From Roseivirga sp. UBA6061 (GTDB lineage Bacteria > Bacteroidota > Bacteroidia > Cytophagales > Cyclobacteriaceae), in assembly GCA_002427745.1 (NCBI GenBank), contig DIYF01000158.1, positions 1 through 6,042 of the forward strand: a DNA stretch of 6,042 bases. Direction: 5' to 3'. The stretch's first letter is position 1. Each line of letters begins with the position of its first letter. This document shows, piece by piece, positions 1 through 6,042 of the stretch. The notes beneath the pieces are model-generated. The model searched no databases. It was not told where the DNA came from and saw nothing but the letters and a program-made list of their open reading frames with translations. A program made the position numbers and the translations under genes.

Positions 1-624
1 CGTACGCAAATGTTTGAGAGTAAGATTGTTCAGGCGGGTACCCATGGTATTGGCTCAGCACACCTCTACGACACTATGATTGGAGGAGGAGTAAAGAATG
101 TATATGTGTGCAGACGAAAAGAACAACCTGAAGGCTTTTTTGATAAAATGACCAAGGCTACCAGAGGTTTCTATAATCAGACCGATATCCAATACTCTTA
201 TGAGACAGCCTGGCTTCTGGCCGTGATCTGCTCTCTGCGTTATTCGGATGGAGCTTTATACGAGATGCTGAAAGCGAAGCTTGGAACCCCCGGGGCTGAT
301 ATCATGGTTACTGCTATTCAGAAGTTGATTAATAAATACAATGATGAGCATCAGAAAGAGATGGTCGCCTGCTCAACACTGGTGGCCATGATCTATAAGA
401 ATGCCGGATTTGAATTAGAGGTAGACGATCATAAAAAGAAAAAGGACCCGGAAATCCATCTACCGGCATCGCTTGATTTCGGAGGAGGCTCCTGGATACC
501 CGGCTTCAAGTCAGATACGACTATTCCAAAAGTAACCATCAAAGAGACTGTAGTTACTCCGAGGCAGTTAATGGAATCACCCGATGTAGAGTTGGTGGGA
601 TATTTCTCTTATAAGGGCACTTAA
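1..624 (+). CDS. Putative YiiX-like permuted papain-fold (NlpC/P60 superfamily) hydrolase, 5'-partial
   Basis: The frame is open to the left edge (CGT ACG CAA precede the first ATG at base 10) and ends with TAA at 622-624. From that ATG it is 204 residues. Nothing like a ribosome site is visible in the nine bases before the ATG, and the protein seems to begin mid-domain, so the true start is probably upstream. Numbering from the ATG, the clearest motif is ACSTLVAMIYKNAG at 120-133. It matches the family pattern in which a catalytic Cys (here C121) starts a helix, C-S-x-L-V-x-x-x-Y-x-x-A-G. The segment KIVQAG (5-10), then VYVCRR (31-36), then TPRQLMESPDVELV (183-196), follows the order seen in YiiX/DUF830-type proteins (v-x-A, v-x-x-R, tP-x-x-L-x-x-S). 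The catalytic His of that fold lies near the N-terminus and would be off-window; H12 or H18 are weaker candidates. Such enzymes cut or transfer acyl or peptide bonds at the cell envelope. The coding call is solid and the function tentative. A hairpin terminator follows 30 bases downstream. Confidence 0.6.
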   Translation, partial: RTQMFESKIVQAGTHGIGSAHLYDTMIGGGVKNVYVCRRKEQPEGFFDKMTKATRGFYNQTDIQYSYETAWLLAVICSLRYSDGALYEMLKAKLGTPGADIMVTAIQKLINKYNDEHQKEMVACSTLVAMIYKNAGFELEVDDHKKKKDPEIHLPASLDFGGGSWIPGFKSDTTIPKVTIKETVVTPRQLMESPDVELVGYFSYKGT

Positions 625-653
625 ACAAAACTGAGAGAGACATAAAATCCGAT

Positions 654-686
654 ACGCCACTTCCATATTCCGGGAGTGGCGTTTTT
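654..686 (+). terminator. Intrinsic (Rho-independent) terminator of the upstream gene
   Basis: ACGCCACT (654-661) is perfectly complementary to AGTGGCGT (675-682). The stem extends by a T-G wobble and two C-G pairs (662-664 with 672-674), giving 11 pairs around a 7-base loop. A run of five T (682-686) follows at once. It lies 30 bases after the stop codon of the hydrolase-like gene and points the same way, so it should end that transcript and separate it from the giant gene downstream. Confidence 0.88.
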
Positions 687-703
687 ATTCCTCCATGCCT
701 CAA

Positions 704-730
704 TTGTATATTATTAAGTAATAATCTTTG
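704..730 (+). promoter_or_regulatory. Weak Bacteroidota-type promoter candidate for the giant gene
   Basis: AATCTTTG at 723-730 matches the Bacteroidota -7 consensus TAnnTTTG at all but its first position. A TTG at 704-706 could act as the -33 element, but the 16-base gap is shorter than the usual spacing of about 19-21. The intervening stretch is strongly A/T-rich. If real, the leader before the ATG at 863 would be about 125 bases. No better match lies closer to the start codon. Confidence 0.3.
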
Positions 731-862
731 CCGCCAAATCAACCTCAGACCGATCATTCCCTGCTTGATGACATTCGCGCCATCTCACGGTCGTTCGCGC
801 ACATTGTCCCCCTGACAGCACAATAAACAGGCACTTTCACACTGATTTAAACTCTTAAAATC

Positions 863-952
863 ATGTGTGTGTATTCCCTTAGTCGAAAGCAACTACTGAA
901 ACCCTTAGTAATTGGGCTGTTGCTGGTAATTTCCATTTTTCAAACAAAGGCT
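863..952 (+). other. Sec signal peptide of the giant protein
   Basis: Residues 1-30 show a basic n-region (R8, K9, K13), a hydrophobic core at 15-26 (LVIGLLLVISIF) and a likely signal peptidase I site after QTKA, so the mature protein would begin at Q31. There is no cysteine at the cleavage site, which argues against lipoprotein processing. Confidence 0.88.
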
Positions 953-3900
953 CAGATCAGGCTCACCAAAGTTGATGTCCCGAACAATAGAGTAATTATC
1001 AAGAACTTTGGAGGCAGTGCTGTCGATATCAGCGGTTACTGGTTTTGTCATCTGTTTGCGTATCATCAAGTCAGTAGTGGAACCGTTGTAAGCGGTTCAA
1101 CAAACCTGGCCGCTGGAGCTGAGGTAGAGTTAACACTCTCTCAAACTCTAAACAATAGCGGTTCGGATTTAAGTTTTTATTCATCCCCTTCATTTGGAAG
1201 CTCTGCTGCCATGGTTGATTTTGCCCAGTGGGGCACTGGTGGCAATGGAAGAGAGAATATAGCCGTGACGAAAGGAATCTGGACGGCAGGGCAATTTGTA
1301 AATGCAACCAGTACTGCCATTTACTATGGCGGTACGGGGACAGAGAATGGCCTGGCACAATGGAGTACCACAGCACCTCTTACTGTTTCTTCTATCGTTC
1401 GTCAAACCCCATCTGATGCTATAACTAACGCAGATGAAGTCACTTTCAGAGTTTCTTTTGGCGATAACGCGGCCCGTGTATCACCAGACGATTTTGTGCT
1501 AAATGGTACTGCTGCTGGAGACGGAACGATAGCTTCTGTAACCAGAGTCAACGATGCCGTTTATGATGTGAAAGTAACCGGGGTGACCAATTCAGACGGG
1601 ACATTGGGCCTCGATATCAAAGGAGTTGAGGGATCAGGTTCTAATAATATCATTAGGTTAATTCAGACCCAGGATGCCGCCAATATTAACAATATCACCC
1701 AGAACTCTGATGGTGATACTTTCATTTGGCAGTCGTTTGTGGCAGAAAATACTGGCCTGCTCAATAGTGTAACCCTGGAAAAGGATGATAATCACGGATA
1801 TGAAGGCACGGCAACCCTCACCTTGTATCTTGGAGAAGGTAATGGAGGCACCCAATTAGCTACCCAGCCAATCTTTGTAAGCAGTTCACCAGGTGTAGTA
1901 ACCTATGTATTTCAATCGCCTGCCAGCATTACTCAGGGAACAACGTATACCTGGCAATGGCAACAAGGTACTGGCAGCGGAAAACCTAATTGGAGTGGAA
2001 AAACCGGTAACCTTTATACCGCTGGGCGAGGTCTCTCTCAACAGTTTCCTTCCATCACCAGCGTTGATTGGTACTTTCTTATACAAACCATTACCGATGA
2101 CAGTCATACCCTCGGATCATCTGCCCCTGGCACAGATGAAGTATACACCATTGCCAACCCCCCGGTGGCCAGTAATGTGGCCATCACCGGAACTTTGACT
2201 GTGGGGCAGGAATTGACGGGAAACTATACTTATACGGATCCACAAAGCGATGTCCAAAGCGGATCGACTTTTAAATGGTACCGGGCCGATGATGCTTCAG
2301 GCACCAATAAAGCAGCCATCGCAGGAGCAACTGCCACTACCTATACCACGGTAGCGGCAGATGCAGGTAAATTTTTGAGCTTTGAAGTGACTCCTTCAGA
2401 CGGAACGAATACAGGTGTTGCGGTGGAGAGTCCTGCGCAGGAAGTCATTAGCCCTTTTGCTATTCAATCGGTAGCTCGTCAGACACCTACTACTTCTGAA
2501 ATAAGTTCAACAATAAACCCTGTTTTCAGGGTTACATTTAGTGAAGACGGGCAAAATGTAACTGTTGACGATTTTGTGCTAAACTCTACAACTGGAGGAA
2601 CCATAAACACGGTAACTCCCATAAACGCCAGTACTTATGATGTTGCTGTTAACAATCTGAACAGTGCAGGTGGGACATTGGGCTTGAAAGTAAAAGGCAT
2701 AGACGGTGCAACAGGCACCAATGACATTACCAGTATAGCTTATAGCAACGGTGCTGCGGCCCATCAGCAGACTACTGAGAATGATTTTCTGAACCAAGCC
2801 AGAATAGGGCAGTCCTTCACTGCCGCGAGCAACAACTTTCTTACTGCCTTTACACTCTTTGCCAAAGCCGGTAATCATACTTTCTCAGGTACGGCCCGGC
2901 TGAGGGTCTTCCAGGGAGATGCATCAAATTCTTCTGTTTTGAATGATGCGAACAACGTACTTACCGAGGAAACAGTTGATATTTCGAACAGTACAGACGC
3001 TGTGGGACAAACCTTCAATATTACATCACCTCCACAATTGACTTCAGGGCAAGCCTATAGCATGGTGCTAGACCTATTTAATGGAGGCGGAGACAGGGCA
3101 TTTTTTGCTCATACGGCTGGTAGTCTAGCTGGTGGAAGGGCCTTTTTCACCGGCTCTCATGATGGTCATGCAGGCTTCGATTTTATGATCGATATTTTTG
3201 AAGGCACACAAACTGTCAATGCCCTCTTCGACCAGGCTCCGGCAACCAATGAGACTTATACAGTGACAAACGCGGCCCCCACAGCCACCAATGTCAACTT
3301 TTCCGGAACATTAAGTGAAGGAAAAACCCTTTCCGGCTCCTATACCTATGCGGATGCCGAAACAGATGCCGAGAGTGGTACTACCTTTAAATGGTATCGT
3401 TCTGCCGACAATTCAGGCACGGGCAAATCAGCCATCTCTGGAGCTACCAGCCAAACCTTTAAACCAACTATTGACGATGTTGGTACATTCATCAGCTTTG
3501 AGGTAACGCCTAATGATGGGAATTCTGCCGGGACTGCCGTGGAAAGCGCATTGCAAGGGCCGATTGTAGGCTCTGATGCCATCACGTATATAGAATCTCA
3601 CGTAGATGGTCAAAACGGTGTCGATGGTCTCGCCACCTCCAGCGACCCCGTAGTAAGTCCTGATGGCAAGCACGTGTATGTTGCATCAGTAAGCGATGCT
3701 GCAGTAGCCATATTCAGTAGAAATCGCAGCAGCGGGGCATTGACTTATGTGGGTATGGTTAAAGATGGTGTCAACGGAATTACCAGTCTGGCAAATACTT
3801 TTGCTGTCGATATTAGTAATGATGGCAAGCATGTTTATGTCGTTTCTCCTACTGATGATGCGATTACTGCCTTTTCCAGGGATGCATCTACTGGTTTGCT

Positions 3901-6042
3901 CACCTATATAGAACACTTGACTACGACCACTGCCTCAGCATTGGATGGTGCTGTTATGGTTGCTGTAAGTCCTGACGATAAAAGTGTTTATGTGGCCAGT
4001 GCTTCAATAGATGGCCTGGTTGTTTTTAGTAGAAATGCTTCAACAGGAAGACTGACTTTTGTAGAGGAGCACCTCAGTGGGCAAAATGGCAACCTGCTGG
4101 CTCAGGCATTCAGTGCTTCCACCAGCCCCGTCAATAACATGGCCTTCACTCAGGATGGTTCATTTCTGTACATCACAGCTACCGATGATCATGCGGTTTC
4201 CGTCTATTCCAGAAATACCAGCACAGGAGCCCTGACATTGGCTTCATCCATACAATTTGGCTTTGGTGGTATTAGTGATTTTAGTCTACCCACTTCTCTT
4301 ATACTTTCACCGGATGACAAACAGCTGTATGTGGCTGCTCAAAATTCAAACAGCTTACAGGTTTTCTCCAGGAATACAACCACTGGGGCATTGACCTTTG
4401 TTGAAAAGCATATTGATGAGACGAATGGCATAAGCACACTCCTTGGTGCAAGAGGCATGGCGATAAGTGCTGATGGAGATTTTCTATATGTCGGTGCCTT
4501 TAGTGATGACGCCATCACAGTATTTAACAGGAATAAAACCAATGGCACTCTGACTTTAGAAACAAGTAGAAAGGACGGTGTATCTGGAGTAGCTAATATT
4601 GATGGCGTCTCCGGAATTGTGGTGGACCCTTTGTCACAAAACCTTTATGCGGCTGGTCAGGCTGATGCCGCTCTTGCTGTATTCGGCTTACCACTTCCGG
4701 GAGTTGTTTTGGAATCGACAACGGCCACAGCAACAGAGTCGGGTCCTGCGGTGACCCTGGACAATGCGCTTAATGTTTATGATCGAAATGATACCCAGCT
4801 CAGCTCGGGTTCAGTCACTATCAGTTCGGGTTTTATAGCAGCAGATGTACTGGCGGTGACCGATCAGGGAGGAATCACCTCGTCATACAATAGCAATACA
4901 GGAGTCTTAACACTTACCGGAACCGCAGCACTCGCCAATTACCAGGCGATTTTGAGAACGCTTACTTTCCAGTCCGGTGTCGACCCTAACATAGGTGATG
5001 GAGAGACAAGTGAAAGAACGGTACAGGTCAAAGTCAATGACGGAACCAATGAAAGTGGGGCTTCAGAGGTTACTGTGACTGTAAATGGAGAAACAGCACC
5101 AGCTGATTTGGCCTCTAATGCGGTCTATGGGGTGAGCACTACCACATCCATCAACCTGGCAAGCTTTACAGCCTCTAGTGATGCAGATGGATATGTGATT
5201 CTGGTACGAAATCCTACTCATACTACTACCCCTCCGACAGACGGAAATGCCTTGCCTTCATTGGATACCTATACGGGCAATTTAGAAGCTGTGGTATATG
5301 CGGGTACCTCTACTTCACCAAATGTCACTTTAACTGGTCTCCAGGCCAACAGAGATCATGCGGTGGTAATCTACGCCTATAAGCTGGAAGGCGGAACTTA
5401 CTACTTCCAGTCCAAAGGATATGAGTCTTTTGTATCTACCAGGGACAACGATGCTACCATTACTTCCATCGTACGGCAGACTCCGACAGATGCCAATACT
5501 GCAGCGGATCAGGTCGTTTTCAGGGTGACCTTTGCTTCCAATGTGACCAATGTGGATGCTACTGATTTTGCATTGAGTGGTACTGCCGCTGCTGATGGCA
5601 GTATTGGTACAGTGAATGCGGTAAGTGCTTCAGTTTATGATGTCACCGTAACAGGGTTGACAAATTCTGATGGCACGATCAATCTGGACATCAAAGGAAA
5701 CGATGGGGCAACAGGCACTAACAATATTGAAAAACTCTCTGAAGTAAACCCTTATTACGGAGGTTCTAGTGGAACAACGCTGACAGGTAATGAGTTGGGT
5801 GCATCTTTCCTGGCGACAAGAAGTGGAAGGGTGCACAAAGCATTACTCCGGGTTACTCAAGGAATGGCAAATGCAACCTTTAAAATTTATGAAGGAGAAG
5901 GTTTTGGAGGTACAGTTGTTGGTTCTGTTACCATGAATGTGTCTAACGCTGGATACCTTGATATTCCGGGGAATATTGACCTTACGGCTGGAACAGTATA
6001 TACATGGAGCATTTCACATGCCAGTTCCCTTAGCTTACCGGC
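863..6042 (+). CDS. Giant secreted multidomain adhesin-like protein with seven-bladed lactonase-type propeller, 3'-partial
   Basis: One frame runs without a stop from ATG 863 to the window end (at least 1726 residues). An in-frame TAA at 848-850 makes this ATG the earliest possible start. There is no Shine-Dalgarno motif. Order of domains by residue: signal peptide 1-30; lamin-tail-like 31-about 170; Ig-like I 175-254 (SIVRQTP start, DFVLNGTAAGDGTI core); unnamed beta-sandwich 281-408; Ig-like II 433-529 (STFKWYR core); then the same three again at 534-612, 634-780 and 803-902; lactonase/YVTN propeller 905-1277; cadherin-like 1281-1409; FN3-like 1411-1527; third Ig-like I 1532-1612; third beta-sandwich from 1629, cut by the edge. 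Beyond the signal peptide only C62 is a cysteine, as in many exported adhesins. No lipobox is present, so it is not a lipoprotein. The role is inferred as surface adhesion or matrix binding. An enzymatic role for the propeller is possible but not shown. In Bacteroidota such proteins often end in a type IX secretion sorting domain, which would lie off-window. The upstream terminator suggests it is transcribed on its own. Confidence 0.93.
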   Translation, partial: MCVYSLSRKQLLKPLVIGLLLVISIFQTKAQIRLTKVDVPNNRVIIKNFGGSAVDISGYWFCHLFAYHQVSSGTVVSGSTNLAAGAEVELTLSQTLNNSGSDLSFYSSPSFGSSAAMVDFAQWGTGGNGRENIAVTKGIWTAGQFVNATSTAIYYGGTGTENGLAQWSTTAPLTVSSIVRQTPSDAITNADEVTFRVSFGDNAARVSPDDFVLNGTAAGDGTIASVTRVNDAVYDVKVTGVTNSDGTLGLDIKGVEGSGSNNIIRLIQTQDAANINNITQNSDGDTFIWQSFVAENTGLLNSVTLEKDDNHGYEGTATLTLYLGEGNGGTQLATQPIFVSSSPGVVTYVFQSPASITQGTTYTWQWQQGTGSGKPNWSGKTGNLYTAGRGLSQQFPSITSVDWYFLIQTITDDSHTLGSSAPGTDEVYTIANPPVASNVAITGTLTVGQELTGNYTYTDPQSDVQSGSTFKWYRADDASGTNKAAIAGATATTYTTVAADAGKFLSFEVTPSDGTNTGVAVESPAQEVISPFAIQSVARQTPTTSEISSTINPVFRVTFSEDGQNVTVDDFVLNSTTGGTINTVTPINASTYDVAVNNLNSAGGTLGLKVKGIDGATGTNDITSIAYSNGAAAHQQTTENDFLNQARIGQSFTAASNNFLTAFTLFAKAGNHTFSGTARLRVFQGDASNSSVLNDANNVLTEETVDISNSTDAVGQTFNITSPPQLTSGQAYSMVLDLFNGGGDRAFFAHTAGSLAGGRAFFTGSHDGHAGFDFMIDIFEGTQTVNALFDQAPATNETYTVTNAAPTATNVNFSGTLSEGKTLSGSYTYADAETDAESGTTFKWYRSADNSGTGKSAISGATSQTFKPTIDDVGTFISFEVTPNDGNSAGTAVESALQGPIVGSDAITYIESHVDGQNGVDGLATSSDPVVSPDGKHVYVASVSDAAVAIFSRNRSSGALTYVGMVKDGVNGITSLANTFAVDISNDGKHVYVVSPTDDAITAFSRDASTGLLTYIEHLTTTTASALDGAVMVAVSPDDKSVYVASASIDGLVVFSRNASTGRLTFVEEHLSGQNGNLLAQAFSASTSPVNNMAFTQDGSFLYITATDDHAVSVYSRNTSTGALTLASSIQFGFGGISDFSLPTSLILSPDDKQLYVAAQNSNSLQVFSRNTTTGALTFVEKHIDETNGISTLLGARGMAISADGDFLYVGAFSDDAITVFNRNKTNGTLTLETSRKDGVSGVANIDGVSGIVVDPLSQNLYAAGQADAALAVFGLPLPGVVLESTTATATESGPAVTLDNALNVYDRNDTQLSSGSVTISSGFIAADVLAVTDQGGITSSYNSNTGVLTLTGTAALANYQAILRTLTFQSGVDPNIGDGETSERTVQVKVNDGTNESGASEVTVTVNGETAPADLASNAVYGVSTTTSINLASFTASSDADGYVILVRNPTHTTTPPTDGNALPSLDTYTGNLEAVVYAGTSTSPNVTLTGLQANRDHAVVIYAYKLEGGTYYFQSKGYESFVSTRDNDATITSIVRQTPTDANTAADQVVFRVTFASNVTNVDATDFALSGTAAADGSIGTVNAVSASVYDVTVTGLTNSDGTINLDIKGNDGATGTNNIEKLSEVNPYYGGSSGTTLTGNELGASFLATRSGRVHKALLRVTQGMANATFKIYEGEGFGGTVVGSVTMNVSNAGYLDIPGNIDLTAGTVYTWSISHASSLSLP
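953..1384 (+). other. Lamin-tail-like (LTD) beta-sandwich domain
   Basis: Directly after the signal peptide, residues 38-60 read as the LTD start pattern: VDVPNNRVIIKNFGGSAVDI followed by SGYW, meaning strand, N-x-G turn, then D-I-S-G-Y/W. Later hallmarks are an 'LAAGAEVELTL' strand near 82-92 and 'MVDFAQWG' at about 117-124, matching the usual 'v-D-x-v-q-W-G' segment. Bacterial LTDs occur on secreted nucleases and surface proteins, often at one end. C62, the only cysteine of the mature part in view, lies in it. Exact end uncertain. Confidence 0.65.
1385..2449 (+). repeat. Composite module, copy 1 (Ig-like I + beta-sandwich + Ig-like II)
   Basis: Residues 175-529. The first part (175-254) begins VSSIVRQTPSD and ends LGLDIKG, resembling bacterial Ig-like domains of the Big_12 type (family name tentative). 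The middle part (281-408) has the pattern QSF-x-A, G-L-L-x-S-V-T-L, T-A-T-L-T-L-Y-L-G-E-G, then S-I-T-Q-G-T-T-Y-T-W and a closing DWYFLIQT strand. The last part (433-529) begins PPVASNVAITGTL, has STFKWYRADD and AIAGATATTY, and ends SPAQEVI. The same order recurs in copy 2. Confidence 0.8.
2462..3568 (+). repeat. Composite module, copy 2 (Ig-like I + beta-sandwich + Ig-like II)
   Basis: Residues 534-902, in the same domain order as copy 1. Ig-like I (534-612) starts IQSVARQTPT and ends LGLKVKG. The beta-sandwich (634-780) starts near QTTENDFLNQARIGQSFTA, has GTARLRVFQG and LTSGQAYSM, and ends FDFMIDIFEG; it is longer than copy 1. Ig-like II (803-902) has TTFKWYRSADNSGTGKSAI and GATSQTF. Ig-like II is the best conserved part between the copies, while the sandwich has diverged most. 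Copies 1 and 2 share a 17-base exact match at 1487-1503 and 2567-2583. Confidence 0.8.
3575..4690 (+). other. Seven-bladed lactonase/YVTN-type beta-propeller domain
   Basis: Residues 905-1277. Seven copies of the pattern [V/A]-x-S-P-D-G-K-x-V-Y-V-A-S, then A-V-x-x-F-S-R-N, then S-T-G-A-L-T-Y/F-V start at residues 930, 983, 1034, 1094, 1147, 1200 and 1253. The spacing is 53 residues except 51 and 60 around blade 3. Blade 7 ends at AVFGL without its STGALTYVE strand, while a lone AITYIESHVDG strand precedes blade 1, so the two ends complete one blade. This is the architecture of PF10282-type lactonase propellers (6-phosphogluconolactonase relatives). Whether it keeps catalysis or serves only as a binding scaffold cannot be decided here. 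Confidence 0.88.
4703..5089 (+). other. Cadherin-like beta-sandwich domain
   Basis: Residues 1281-1409. It shows 'STTATATESGPAVTLDNALNVYD', then 'SGSVTISSGFIAADVL' and 'LTLTGTAALANYQAILRTLTFQS', closing with 'RTVQVKVNDGTNESGASEVTVTV'. The L-T-G-x-A-x-L-A-N-Y-Q-x-x-L-R-x-L-T-F pattern followed by V-N-D-G-T-N-x-S is common in cadherin/VCBS-like repeats of large bacterial adhesins. It occurs once in the window, directly after the propeller. Family name approximate. Confidence 0.6.
5093..5443 (+). other. FN3-like domain
   Basis: Residues 1411-1527. It begins with a Pro-rich turn (APADLASNAVYGVS), followed by strand SFTASSDADGYVILVRN (D1442-G-Y core), 'LDTYTGNLEAVVYAG' and 'VTLTGLQANRDHAVVIYAYK'. 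The D-G-Y-x-x-L, V-V-Y-x-G and L-x-x-N-x-x-Y/H-x-V-x-I-Y-A-Y series matches FN3-like modules frequent in exported Bacteroidota proteins. It sits just before the third composite module. Confidence 0.6.
5456..6042 (+). repeat. Composite module, copy 3 (Ig-like I + start of beta-sandwich), cut by the window end
   Basis: Residues 1532-1726 and onward. Ig-like I (1532-1612) starts TITSIVRQTPTDANT, has VFRVTF, DFALSGTAAADGSI and NLDIKG, and is closer to copy 1 than to copy 2. The beta-sandwich from about 1629 has LGASFLATRSG, ATFKIYEGEGFGGT and LTAGTVYTWSIS. The frame is still open at the last base, so an Ig-like II domain is expected just past the edge. Confidence 0.78.

Larger units (their letters stand above)
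625..862. other. Intergenic region between the partial hydrolase gene and the giant surface-protein gene
   Basis: This 238-base gap has no credible gene. It holds a strong intrinsic terminator (654-686), a weak promoter candidate (704-730) and the direct repeat TTCGCGC at 774-780 and 794-800. The last 30 bases before the next start are A/T-rich with no GGAGG-like site, which is common in Bacteroidota. The minus-strand frame at 554-757 spans the terminator and the end of the upstream gene and is not considered coding. Confidence 0.7.

Noticed and set aside
554..757. Minus-strand frame of 67 codons overlapping the end of the first gene and the intergenic region
   Set aside because: It runs through the hairpin terminator, resembles no known protein and has no visible start context. 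It is explained by chance.
863..952. Lipoprotein signal peptide
   Set aside because: The N-terminus has C2 only, with no L-x-x-C lipobox at the end of the hydrophobic core. The site after QTKA fits signal peptidase I.
1071..1405. Overlapping minus- and plus-strand frames (up to 101 codons) within the lamin-tail-like region
   Set aside because: They are shadows of the long frame that starts at 863, whose domain content is clear. Their translations are low-complexity, Cys/Arg/His-rich and patternless.
1658..2198. Shadow frames in the first beta-sandwich and Ig-like II region
   Set aside because: Each lies fully inside the continuous coding frame with recognisable domains and has no recognisable motif of its own.
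2579..3916. Several 60-100 codon frames on both strands
   Set aside because: They are out-of-frame readings of repeated domains. Similar frames arise because the repeated domains have similar base patterns.
4339..5836. Minus-strand frames at 4339-4548 and 5630-5836
   Set aside because: They are antisense to the propeller and the third Ig-like I domain, with no start signals or protein-like features.
1385..6042. CRISPR array or short tandem DNA repeats
   Set aside because: The repetition is at protein-domain level with periods of about 53 and 360 residues and diverged DNA. There are no short identical repeats with regular spacers.
863..6042. Frameshift or pseudogene in the giant gene
   Set aside because: I translated the whole stretch in one frame and met no stop. 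The domains follow each other with intact boundaries throughout.

Overview
The window suggests a free-living, probably marine or soil, member of the Bacteroidota (Cytophagales/Flammeovirga-like). This is inferred from three things: the start codon of the main gene sits in an A/T-rich leader with no Shine-Dalgarno motif, a candidate -7 box resembles the Bacteroidota TAnnTTTG consensus, and the large secreted protein has the domain mix typical of exported Bacteroidota proteins (lamin-tail-like, bacterial Ig-like, lactonase-type propeller, FN3-like). No rRNA, housekeeping marker or taxonomic signature is present, so this is a lean and not a proof.

Layout. Bases 1-624 hold the 3' part of a plus-strand gene whose frame runs off the left edge. 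It resembles the C-terminal half of a YiiX-type permuted papain-fold (NlpC/P60 superfamily) hydrolase. Bases 625-862 are intergenic: a strong intrinsic terminator at 654-686, a weak promoter candidate at 704-730 and a short direct repeat spaced about two helical turns apart. Bases 863-6042 are one uninterrupted plus-strand reading frame of at least 1726 codons that is still open at the right edge. All other long frames on either strand are shadows of it.

The giant protein starts with a classical signal peptide (no lipobox), then a lamin-tail-like domain. Next comes a composite module of three domains: an Ig-like domain with an SIVRQTP-type start, a beta-sandwich I cannot name, and a second Ig-like domain with an FKWYR core. 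The module occurs twice in a row (residues 175-529 and 534-902). A complete seven-bladed lactonase/YVTN-type propeller (905-1277), a cadherin-like domain (1281-1409) and an FN3-like domain (1411-1527) follow. The composite module then starts a third time (1532 onward) and is cut by the window end. The mature part in view has a single cysteine.

How the genes relate: the terminator between them argues for separate transcription, so no operon is claimed. The giant protein is best read as an exported, cell-surface or secreted multidomain adhesin-like protein. Its expected export tail (for example a type IX sorting domain) would lie outside the window. I see no defence system, CRISPR array, mobile element or RNA gene. 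The parts most worth following up are the triplicated unnamed beta-sandwich and the propeller embedded between copies of the composite module.
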